This document shows positions 6,338-12,949 of a DNA stretch of 16,818 bases, piece after piece. The stretch covers positions 1 through 16,818 of the forward strand of contig JAZNGZ010000104.1 in assembly GCA_045576735.1 (NCBI GenBank), read 5' to 3'. Numbering within the stretch: position 1 is the stretch's first letter; each line of letters begins with the position of its first letter. The translations under genes and the position numbers were made by a program. The notes under the pieces were generated by a model. The model did not search any database. It was not told the origin of the DNA and was given only the letters and a program-made list of their open reading frames with translations. The DNA comes from RGIG4079 sp045576735 (GTDB lineage: Bacteria > Bacteroidota > Bacteroidia > Bacteroidales > Muribaculaceae).

Positions 6338-6338
6338 T

Positions 6339-7487
6339 TTAATCTAATATCAGTCCCAATATCGCCTTGTTATAGGTTGTCATTATTCCTTTGGCGAAAT
6401 TATCAAGATTAAATTTCTTTATGTGTCGGCAACCAAGTTCCACCAACTTGTCGCAATGGTAACGGCTATCGAGCAATACTCGTGCCTCTTCGATATATTG
6501 GTCCACATTGTCGGGGTCGACATACACGCCCCCTTTGCCTCCGGCCTCTTCTAGACACGAACCGGTGGCGGCAATAACTGGTGTACCCACCGACAATGCC
6601 TCTATCACCGGTATGCCAAACCCTTCAAATCGAGAAGTGTAGCTCGACACTTGTGCCAATGCATAAATCACCGGTAGGTCGATAAAAGGCACTCCTTCGA
6701 GAAACATCACACGCGATGCCAATCCTCGTTGCGATGCGATGTAATTGTCAATCTCAGTGGCATAGGCTGTGCGACGACCCACTATCACAAGTTTCACATC
6801 ATCGGGCAACCCTCGCAATGCCTTCACTGCAAGTAATTGATTTTTACGCGATTCTACAGTGCCAACTGCCACGATAAACCGCTCAGGGAGGTTATATTTC
6901 TCTTTTACCCGTTGACGGGACTCAAGCGTCACCGGCACTTGAAACAATGGGTCGCAACCTTGATACACCACATCGATTTTCTTAGGGTCGATGCCATACA
7001 TCTCCACAATATCATTGCGGGTGCACTCGCTTATAGCAATCACTCGCGATGCATTCTCGGCGGCCTTGCGAAATTTATAGTCATATATGGTGCGATCGAT
7101 AGGCTTATAATACTGTGGGAAATGACGGAAAATGAGGTCGTGAATAGTCACTACCGAGGGAATTCCACTCTTGGCAATGCTTAAAGGCAATTCATTGCTT
7201 AACCCATGAAAAAGGTCTACATTGTCGCGACAAAGTTGTGATGAAATCGACCCCACGCGCCACAACGACGAGAGTTTGCGTCCCATAGCAGTGTCGGGAT
7301 AAACCATCTCCACATTCTCACGACTGAGCAACGGTTCCAATCGGTCGTTCTTGCGGTCGACCGGCGAATAAAGCCTATAATCATTCTTAGGAAAATAAAG
7401 CGAAAGCACATCAATCACTAATCGACTATAATTTCCCAATCCGGTGTTGTTACACACCGCCCTCTTGGCATCAAAACCTATCTTCAT
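6339..7487 (-). CDS. Glycosyltransferase family 4 (GT-B fold)
   Basis: The 382-residue protein is a retaining GT4-type glycosyltransferase that transfers a sugar from a nucleotide donor, probably in surface polysaccharide or glycan assembly. The N-terminal acceptor half contains the TGLGNYSR loop (15-22) and VVTIHDLIF (112-120). The C-terminal donor half starts at FIVAVGTVESRKN (204-216). It ends with the EX7E motif in EGFGIPVIE, with Glu288 and Glu296. The donor and acceptor are not readable. The frame runs back to a TTG at 7511, but that overlaps the promoter; the ATG at 7485-7487 gives the normal MKIGFDAKR start. It is a single-gene transcript, and a direct repeat lies on both sides. Confidence 0.88.
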   Translation of the reverse strand: MKIGFDAKRAVCNNTGLGNYSRLVIDVLSLYFPKNDYRLYSPVDRKNDRLEPLLSRENVEMVYPDTAMGRKLSSLWRVGSISSQLCRDNVDLFHGLSNELPLSIAKSGIPSVVTIHDLIFRHFPQYYKPIDRTIYDYKFRKAAENASRVIAISECTRNDIVEMYGIDPKKIDVVYQGCDPLFQVPVTLESRQRVKEKYNLPERFIVAVGTVESRKNQLLAVKALRGLPDDVKLVIVGRRTAYATEIDNYIASQRGLASRVMFLEGVPFIDLPVIYALAQVSSYTSRFEGFGIPVIEALSVGTPVIAATGSCLEEAGGKGGVYVDPDNVDQYIEEARVLLDSRYHCDKLVELGCRHIKKFNLDNFAKGIMTTYNKAILGLILD

Positions 7488-7508
7488 CTTAAATAATATA
7501 TTTCCACA

Positions 7509-7540
7509 CAAAAATACTCATTTATATCAATTCTCACAAC
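7509..7540 (-). promoter_or_regulatory. Promoter for the glycosyltransferase
   Basis: On the minus strand GTTG (7537-7540), a 20-base spacer and TATTTTTG (7509-7516) form a near-consensus Bacteroidota promoter. The leader to the ATG at 7487 would be about 15 bases, which supports the shorter start. Confidence 0.6.
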
Positions 7541-7695
7541 ACAACAAGTGCAAAGAAGAAAATGGAACGAGGAAATTATCCACTAATGAGAAACTTCAAG
7601 ACAAAAGATTTTCTATGATATTAGATAAGATTTTTCGTGCGGAGATTGTTGTTTAATGAGCTGTTTCTTGGGTTTTTCGCTAAAAAATTGCAAAA

Positions 7696-7730
7696 ATGGG
7701 GTGTTTTAGGGTGTTTTATGCTTGATATTC
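7696..7730 (+). repeat. Direct repeat, copy 2, in the dapB promoter region
   Basis: The partner of 6303-6337: 7713-7730 is exactly identical to 6320-6337 and in the same orientation. The repeat covers the likely -33 region of dapB. Confidence 0.8.
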
Positions 7731-7750
7731 GTTTTGTTGTTGTAAATTTG
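7721..7750 (+). promoter_or_regulatory. Promoter for the dapB operon
   Basis: TAAATTTG at 7743-7750 matches the -7 consensus exactly. CTTG at 7721-7724, 18 bases upstream, is a possible -33 element. The leader to dapB would be about 50 bases. Confidence 0.55.
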
Positions 7751-7806
7751 TGGAAATTTTATCGTTAATAGCAATCACTATGTGGTTGAAATATGTTATA
7801 TAATCA

Positions 7807-8556
7807 ATGAAAATAGCTCTCATAGGATATGGCAAAATGGGTAAGACGATTGAACGTATTGCCCTTGGCCGTGGACACGAAATTGTGTGCACCATAGATA
7901 TAGATAACCCACAAGACTTTGACAGTGATGCCTTTCGCAGTGCCGATGTGGCAATCGAATTCACCACTCCTGCCACTGCCGTGGACAATTACTACAAAGC
8001 ATTTGCCCAAGGGGTTCCAGTGGTGAGCGGCAGCACCGGGTGGACTGCTCGTATGCCCGAAATCAAGGCATTGTGCGACGAAGGTAAGGCCACTTTCTTT
8101 TGGACTTCAAACTATAGCTTGGGCGTAAATCTATTCTTTGCACTCAATAAATATCTCGGTCAGTTGATGGATAATTTCAACGACTATACCCCTTCGATGA
8201 AGGAAATTCACCACATTCACAAGCTCGACCACCCCAGTGGCACTGCTATCACTCTTGCCGAAGGGTTGATTGAGAAAGTGGCACGCATCGATGCTTGGAC
8301 CGAAGACGAAAACGCTCCCTCATCGTCGCTTCCCATCTACCATGAACGCGAAGGCGAAGTGCCCGGCACTCACATCATCGCATGGGACTCTGAGGTCGAC
8401 ACTATCACTATCGAACACAAAGCAAAAAGCCGTGAAGGGTTTGCCCTTGGAGCTGTAGTGGCTGCCGAATGGGTAAACGGACGCAAAGGATTCCTCACAA
8501 TGGACCAACTTATGCACGGATTAATAAAAAATTCTCATCTTCTTGATATTAAATAA
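7807..8556 (+). CDS. dapB: 4-hydroxy-tetrahydrodipicolinate reductase
   Basis: DapB reduces hydroxy-tetrahydrodipicolinate with NAD(P)H in the diaminopimelate/lysine pathway. The 249-residue length is normal for Bacteroidota. Residues 1-130 form the Rossmann domain with GYGKMG (7-12) and the GSTGW loop (75-79). The catalytic and substrate motif EIHHIHKLDHPSGT runs from 133 to 146, with His135 and Lys139 in the positions of the E. coli His159 and Lys163 pair. The family usually has DAPSGT; here it is DHPSGT. It is the first gene of a four-gene operon, with lepB eight bases later. Confidence 0.95.
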   Translation: MKIALIGYGKMGKTIERIALGRGHEIVCTIDIDNPQDFDSDAFRSADVAIEFTTPATAVDNYYKAFAQGVPVVSGSTGWTARMPEIKALCDEGKATFFWTSNYSLGVNLFFALNKYLGQLMDNFNDYTPSMKEIHHIHKLDHPSGTAITLAEGLIEKVARIDAWTEDENAPSSSLPIYHEREGEVPGTHIIAWDSEVDTITIEHKAKSREGFALGAVVAAEWVNGRKGFLTMDQLMHGLIKNSHLLDIK

Positions 8557-8564
8557 GAATTGAC

Positions 8565-9998
8565 ATGGACAGCAAAGCAATCATCGAAAAGATAAAAACT
8601 GAAGTTAAAGCTACTAAAACAACTCGTTGGATAAGATTTGGCATCGTTTCGCTAATATTCTTTGCCTGGGTGGCATGGATGGGCAGTTGGTGGTTGTCAA
8701 TTTTCATCTTCTTGCTTTTCGACATCTATATCACCGGTTTCATTCCTTTTGACTGGTGGAAAAAAAGCCAAAATAAAGTAGTGAGAACTGTAATGAGCTG
8801 GGTCGACGCCATTGTTTATGCGTTGGTATTAGTTTATTTCGTTTTTGCCTTTGTGGGACAAAACTATCAAATTCCCACATCTTCACTCGAAAAAACACTC
8901 TTAATCGGCGACTATTTGTGGGTAAACAAAATGGTTTATGGACCTCGTGTGCCTATGACTCCTGTACATTTCCCATTGGTGCACAACACTTTGCCGATAA
9001 TTAACACAAAAAGTTATCTCGACTCACCCTCGCTTGAATACCGCCGATTGAAAGGATTGCGTAATGTGGAAATAGGCGATATCGTGGTTTTCAACTTCCC
9101 GGCCGGTGACACAGTGCCCTTAATGGTGCAAAACCCCGACTACTACACTCTTGTGAAAATGGTGGGACGCGAGCAAATTAAAAACAATCCTAAATATTTT
9201 GGTGAAATAGTTTATCGTCCGGTTGACCGCCGCGAAAACTATGTGAAACGTTGCGTAGGGCTTCCCGGTCAAAAATTCCAAATAAAAGAAGGTGTGATTT
9301 ATATTGACGGAAATGCCCAAGAGCAACCCGAAAATGTGCAATTCGACTATTTAGTTCAAACTAAAACTCCACTCTCTGATTTAGAATGGGAAGACCTTGG
9401 CGTAGCAATTGAAGATAGAAAAATTGCGGAGGAACAAGACCCCGCTCTAAAATCGGCGATAGTAGCTTCAGGTTTTGACCACAACAAAAATATATATATG
9501 CCCCCTCTCACTAATGAAATGGTGAAGAAACTCAAGGCAAATAGCAATGTGGAAAAGATTTTAAAATTAAACGACTCTGAACTTAGACGAAGCGAATTTC
9601 TCTTCCCCGATGTTGTCTCAGAAGGGTGGACAAGCTATAACTATGGTGGTGAAGATGGTTTGATTATCCCCAAAAAAGGTATGACTATCGACCTCACCGA
9701 AGACAACTGGAATCGCTATAATCGTTGTATTCGCAACTATGAACACAACTACGATGCATATTTTAAAGATGGCAAGGTGTATATCGGAGGCAAACCAACC
9801 GACAAGTATACATTTAAAATGGACTACTACTTTATGATGGGAGATAACCGCGACAACTCTGCCGACTCTCGTTTCTGGGGATTTGTGCCCGAAGACCACA
9901 TCATTGGTACTCCTATGTTTGTGCTCATTTCGTTTGATAAAGATAACGGGGGTATTCGTTGGAACCGCATTTTCAAAGATGCCAACCCCGACAAATAA
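8565..9998 (+). CDS. lepB: Signal peptidase I
   Basis: Signal peptidase I removes signal peptides from exported proteins at the outer face of the inner membrane. The 477-residue protein has membrane segments at about 24-38, 42-60 and 80-98. The catalytic Ser107 lies in IPTSSLEKTLLIGD (103-116), and the general base Lys228 in YVKRCVGLPG (226-235). The box with MMGDNRDNSADSR lies near 424-436. It is much longer than E. coli LepB (324 residues). The extra length lies mainly between the Lys box and the GDN box (about 255-410) and near residues 130-225, as is usual in Bacteroidota. Its stop codon directly abuts the wbqC start, which implies coupling. Confidence 0.93.
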   Translation: MDSKAIIEKIKTEVKATKTTRWIRFGIVSLIFFAWVAWMGSWWLSIFIFLLFDIYITGFIPFDWWKKSQNKVVRTVMSWVDAIVYALVLVYFVFAFVGQNYQIPTSSLEKTLLIGDYLWVNKMVYGPRVPMTPVHFPLVHNTLPIINTKSYLDSPSLEYRRLKGLRNVEIGDIVVFNFPAGDTVPLMVQNPDYYTLVKMVGREQIKNNPKYFGEIVYRPVDRRENYVKRCVGLPGQKFQIKEGVIYIDGNAQEQPENVQFDYLVQTKTPLSDLEWEDLGVAIEDRKIAEEQDPALKSAIVASGFDHNKNIYMPPLTNEMVKKLKANSNVEKILKLNDSELRRSEFLFPDVVSEGWTSYNYGGEDGLIIPKKGMTIDLTEDNWNRYNRCIRNYEHNYDAYFKDGKVYIGGKPTDKYTFKMDYYFMMGDNRDNSADSRFWGFVPEDHIIGTPMFVLISFDKDNGGIRWNRIFKDANPDK

Positions 9999-10676
9999 AT
10001 GTCGTCGCACCTCATAAAATATAATAATACAACCCTTGTGCTGCCGCCCGCATTGTGCGGCAGCATTGGTTATTACGCATTGTTGGCAAGCCACCGCGAT
10101 GTGGTGATTGATCGTTATTGCCGATATGACAAACGCCGTAAACTAATGCATCGCTACGACATTGCCGATGTAAATGGTCGCCTCACCCTCACCGTGCCTA
10201 TCACAAAACCTCGCTTTGGCACCGGTGCCACATGGAACGACGCGGGGGTGTCGGCCCACGGAGCGTGGTGGAATATCCACAAAGTAGCACTTTGGTCGGC
10301 CTATGGTCGCACCCCTTTCTTTGAATACTATATAGACGAATTGATGCCCTATCTGCAACCTCGCGACGGCATTCAGCCCGAATCGTTGATGGATCTCAAC
10401 ATTGGCATCGATGCTGTTATTCGTCACATTGCCGGCATCGAGAGCGAAGTCCGTTATGAGCTCACAAGTGAGGAAAAAGAATTAATTACTAACGGCGACC
10501 ACTCGTTAACCGACCTCCGCAATAGCAATTTCGACCTCGACACACCGGTTGAATACTACCAAGTGAGAGCTTCTCAACAAGGATTTATCCCCAACCTCAC
10601 AATACTCGACCTCATCTTCAACATGGGACCCGAAACACCCCTCGTGTTGAAAAAAATCATCGAAAAGAATTATTAA
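9999..10676 (+). CDS. WbqC-like family protein
   Basis: This 225-residue protein belongs to the WbqC-like family, named after a gene in O-antigen clusters; the reaction is unknown to me. Recognisable family features are LVLPPALCGSIGYYALL near 13-29, the RYDKRRKLMHRYDI segment (42-55) and the basic VPITKPRFGTGATWND stretch (66-81). HGAWWNIHKVALWSAYGRTPFFEYY follows (87-111). The ATG follows the lepB stop with no spacing (TAAATG), so translation is coupled. The dapB-lepB-wbqC order is common in Bacteroidota, which suggests an envelope-linked role. Confidence 0.85.
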   Translation: MSSHLIKYNNTTLVLPPALCGSIGYYALLASHRDVVIDRYCRYDKRRKLMHRYDIADVNGRLTLTVPITKPRFGTGATWNDAGVSAHGAWWNIHKVALWSAYGRTPFFEYYIDELMPYLQPRDGIQPESLMDLNIGIDAVIRHIAGIESEVRYELTSEEKELITNGDHSLTDLRNSNFDLDTPVEYYQVRASQQGFIPNLTILDLIFNMGPETPLVLKKIIEKNY

Positions 10677-10686
10677 TTAGCACATA

Positions 10687-10998
10687 ATGAGCCAACTTTT
10701 AACCAATATAGGATTATGCTTGGCAGTAGCATTGCTACTATGCCTTTTTCCTATGCCATATGATTATTATACTTTAGTGCGCTTCGCCTCAATGATTATA
10801 TTTGCGTGCTTTGCATTTTCTTTCTATAAAGAAAAGAATACCTTATTTATGGTTATAGCTATCTCATTGGCAATACTATTTCAGCCTCTCGCTAAAATAA
10901 CTCTTAGCCGAGACATGTGGAAGATTATTGATGTAATAGTAGCCATAGCTCTATTCGCGCTATGGTGGAAAGGACGCAAAGCAACTCAAAAACCTTAA
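10687..10998 (+). CDS. Small membrane protein resembling DUF6804
   Basis: The 103-residue protein has four hydrophobic segments at about 4-22, 29-46, 53-70 and 80-95, and a short Lys-rich tail. The PYDYYTLVRF motif (24-33), the FQPLAKITLSRDMWKIIDV stretch (65-83) and the size resemble the DUF6804 family of small membrane proteins, as far as I remember it. No function is known to me. It lies 10 bases after the wbqC-like gene and is probably the last gene of the dapB operon. The 45 bases after it, before sdaA, contain CCTTA (10993-10997) and TAAGG (11005-11009) as a weak stem. Confidence 0.7.
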   Translation: MSQLLTNIGLCLAVALLLCLFPMPYDYYTLVRFASMIIFACFAFSFYKEKNTLFMVIAISLAILFQPLAKITLSRDMWKIIDVIVAIALFALWWKGRKATQKP

Positions 10999-11043
10999 AA
11001 ACCCTAAGGACTTTAAAGACTTTAACTGTTTATTTCATTTAGC

Positions 11044-12240
11044 CTACTCGTGAATAGCGGCGAGACCACCTTGGGCTGTTTCTTTATAGAGGCTGGGTAG
11101 GTCGTGACCGGTTTGTTTCATTACCTCAACGATGCGGTCGAATGTGACAGTGTGTTTGCCGTCGGAGATTTGCGAATAAAGATTTGCATCAAGCGCACGC
11201 GCCGCGGCCATGGCATTGCGTTCGATACACGGAATCTGAACCAATCCACACACCGGGTCGCAAGTCAACCCAAGGTGATGTTCAAGTCCCATTTCGGCAC
11301 TATATTCGATTTGTGCGGGTGTCCCACCAAATAGTTGGCATGATGCAGCGGCTGCCATAGCACACGCCACCCCTACTTCGCCTTGACACCCCACCTCGGC
11401 TCCCGATACCGACGCATTTGTTTTCACCACGTTACCAAATATCCCGGCAGTGGCAAGCGAACGTAGAATGCGATCTTCAGAGAACCCTTTTGATGTGTGA
11501 AGATGATATAACACCGAAGGAACGATGCCACACGACCCACAAGTGGGAGCCGTAACGATTTGTCCGCCGGCAGCATTCTCCTCGCTCACGGCAAGAGCAT
11601 AAGCATAGGTTAAACCTCGGCTTTTAAGACTACCTGTGTAACCTTGTGCATGCACATAATAAGTCACAGCCTTGCGACGCACACCAAGTCCGCCGGGCAA
11701 TACCCCTTCAGCCTCGATGCCTCGTTCTACCGCGGCTTTCATCACATGCCACACCTCGCGAAGATAGTCCCATATCTCCGGGCCCTCGCATTGCTCCACA
11801 TATTCCCAATAGTTATGCCCGGTCTTTTCGCACCATGCTTGTATATCGGCAATACGCGTCATCTCATACACATGGTTATGCACTCGCGATTGTCCTTCCT
11901 CGGCTATATCACCGCCGCCTATGGAATACACCACCCATTCATCTATAACCTTACCCATGTCGTCAAGCGCTTCAAACTTCATCGCATTGGGGTGGAATGG
12001 AAGAAAAACGTCGGGCTTCCACTCTATCTCAGTGGGAGCCACAGGGGTGAGCACATCAAGAATAGCCTTATCGGTCAAGTGACCTTTCCCGGTTGCCGCG
12101 AGCGAACCATAAAGTGTTACACTATAACCTGTCGCCCCACCGGTGCGAGCCAAAAATCTCTCGGCCGCACGCTTCGGACCCATAGTATGACTACTTGACG
12201 GACCAATACCTATCTTATAAATCTCTCTTATCGATTCCAT
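11044..12240 (-). CDS. sdaA: L-serine ammonia-lyase (iron-sulfur dependent)
   Basis: The enzyme deaminates L-serine to pyruvate and ammonia using a [4Fe-4S] cluster. This is a single-chain form of 398 residues: the beta domain is residues 1-150 and the alpha domain 160-398. GPSSSHT (13-19) binds substrate. Cys285 (VGCQG), Cys327 (LTCDPVCG) and Cys338 (IPCIERN) have spacings of 42 and 11, matching the cluster cysteines of the Legionella enzyme as I recall them. The chain ends in GGLAAIHE and lacks a terminal Cys. The frame opens at a TTG (12249), but the ATG at 12238-12240 gives the standard start. It is monocistronic and divergent from the DUF1016 gene. Confidence 0.93.
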   Translation of the reverse strand: MESIREIYKIGIGPSSSHTMGPKRAAERFLARTGGATGYSVTLYGSLAATGKGHLTDKAILDVLTPVAPTEIEWKPDVFLPFHPNAMKFEALDDMGKVIDEWVVYSIGGGDIAEEGQSRVHNHVYEMTRIADIQAWCEKTGHNYWEYVEQCEGPEIWDYLREVWHVMKAAVERGIEAEGVLPGGLGVRRKAVTYYVHAQGYTGSLKSRGLTYAYALAVSEENAAGGQIVTAPTCGSCGIVPSVLYHLHTSKGFSEDRILRSLATAGIFGNVVKTNASVSGAEVGCQGEVGVACAMAAAASCQLFGGTPAQIEYSAEMGLEHHLGLTCDPVCGLVQIPCIERNAMAAARALDANLYSQISDGKHTVTFDRIVEVMKQTGHDLPSLYKETAQGGLAAIHE

Positions 12241-12262
12241 AGACTTCAACTTTTATTTTCCT

Positions 12263-12294
12263 CAAAATTACAACACTTTTCATTTAATTGCAAC
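12263..12294 (-). promoter_or_regulatory. Promoter for sdaA
   Basis: On the minus strand GTTG (12291-12294), a 20-base spacer and TAATTTTG (12263-12270) form a good Bacteroidota promoter. The leader to the ATG at 12240 is about 16 bases. Confidence 0.7.
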
Positions 12295-12368
12295 ATCAAA
12301 TTAAATCCTTTTTGCGATTATTATAAAAAAATCCTCACTGCGATATTGCATAATAGCAAAATCATAAT

Positions 12369-12376
12369 TAATTTTG
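12369..12376 (+). promoter_or_regulatory. Promoter -7 element for the DUF1016-amylase transcript
   Basis: TAATTTTG matches TAnnTTTG. ATTG at 12344-12347, 21 bases upstream, may act as the -33 element. The predicted start near 12383 falls inside the palindrome at 12374-12406. A second, imperfect box (TATTTTG, one base short) lies at 12418-12424. Confidence 0.5.
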
Positions 12377-12406
12377 TTACGGTGGTAAAATTTACCGCTG
12401 TAACAA
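12374..12406. promoter_or_regulatory. 33-base palindrome overlapping the predicted transcription start
   Basis: The left arm TTGTTACGGTGGTAAA (12374-12389) and the right arm TTTACCGCTGTAACAA (12391-12406) are inverted repeats around a single A. Only two positions in each arm are G-T instead of Watson-Crick pairs. The element starts inside the -7 box and covers the expected start. It could be an operator for a dimeric regulator or a leader hairpin. No T tract follows, so it is not a typical terminator. Confidence 0.65.
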
Positions 12407-12450
12407 CTTTATATCACTATTTTGCACATTAATCAAATAGCTAATTCTTA

Positions 12451-12930
12451 ATGAGCGCATTAAATCCATCTGATACCGACTATCGTAATTGGTTAATAAA
12501 TCTGAGTCAACGATATAAAAGCAGTCAATTAAAAGCAGCTACTTTTATAAATAAGGAAATGTTGAAGTTTTATTGGTCATTAGGTAGAGATATTGTCACA
12601 ATGCAAGCCGAAAACAAATGGGGAAACAAATTTTTCAAGAAATTAAGTTATGATTTGAAACAAGTTTTACCAGGAATAAAAGGTTTATCTGAAACAAATT
12701 TAGGCTATTCTAAACGATTCTTTATATTATATAATAAATTAGACATATTCAACCCCCAAGTTGAGGGTATAACTAACAATAATTTAATTCACCCCCAGGC
12801 TGAGGGTGAAATTCCGGAATCTATTCTATGGAAAATCCCTTGGGGGCATCACAAATATATTATTGACAAATTCTACAATCACCCACAAAAAGCACTCTTC
12901 TTTGTAAAAAAATTACTTAATTCTAAATAA
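12451..12930 (+). pseudogene. DUF1016 (YhcG-type) N-terminal domain, PDDEXK nuclease domain missing
   Basis: The 159-residue product matches only the N-terminal DUF1016 domain of YhcG-like proteins: the N-terminal helix, FYWSLGRDIV (40-49), WGNKFFKKLSYDLK (57-70) and FSE-like GLSETNLGYSKRFF (78-91). IPWGHHKYIIDK (129-140) follows. Full-length relatives are roughly 350 residues and continue with WSR and a PDDEXK nuclease. Here the chain stops after FVKKLLNSK, and no nuclease sequence follows in any frame before the amylase ATG 19 bases on. It is therefore probably a truncated remnant, though a stand-alone domain protein is possible. The gene is more AT-rich than its neighbours, which fits acquisition by transfer. 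It contains an in-frame palindromic repeat. Confidence 0.75.
12752..12807 (+). repeat. Two 17-base palindromic repeats with 39-base period inside the DUF1016 gene
   Basis: Copies lie at 12752-12768 and 12791-12807 and match at 15 of 17 bases. Each is a near-palindrome: ACCC, C, then CAA-G-TTG or CAG-G-CTG, then A, GGGT. The period is 13 codons and the frame is kept, giving PQVEG and PQAEG. Confidence 0.75.
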
Positions 12931-12949
12931 TTATAAATTCTAATATTTT

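Larger units (their letters stand above)
5985..6338. other. 354-base intergenic region, AT-rich with nested repeats
   Basis: No gene is supported here. The region holds CAGATAAC twice (6006-6013, 6022-6029), a -7 element for the SDR gene (6083-6090) and a long hairpin (6206-6247). The hairpin is flanked by near-identical TTATCGCAAATTA (6165-6177) and TTATCGCAATTA (6253-6264). CCCCTATT (6203-6210) also has an inverted partner AATAGGGG (6294-6301). A copy of the direct repeat described separately ends at 6337. Confidence 0.7.
7488..7806. other. Divergent intergenic region between glycosyltransferase and dapB
   Basis: Besides the two promoters and copy 2 of the direct repeat, I see no supported gene. 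Short frames here have no recognisable content. Confidence 0.6.

Noticed and set aside
7488..7511. Upstream TTG start of the glycosyltransferase
   Set aside because: It overlaps the predicted promoter; the ATG at 7487 gives the normal family N-terminus.
9618..10094. 158-codon minus-strand open frame across lepB and wbqC
   Set aside because: Antisense to two clear genes; no start context or domain.
11644..12198. 184-codon plus-strand open frame
   Set aside because: Antisense to sdaA; unsupported by motifs or promoter.
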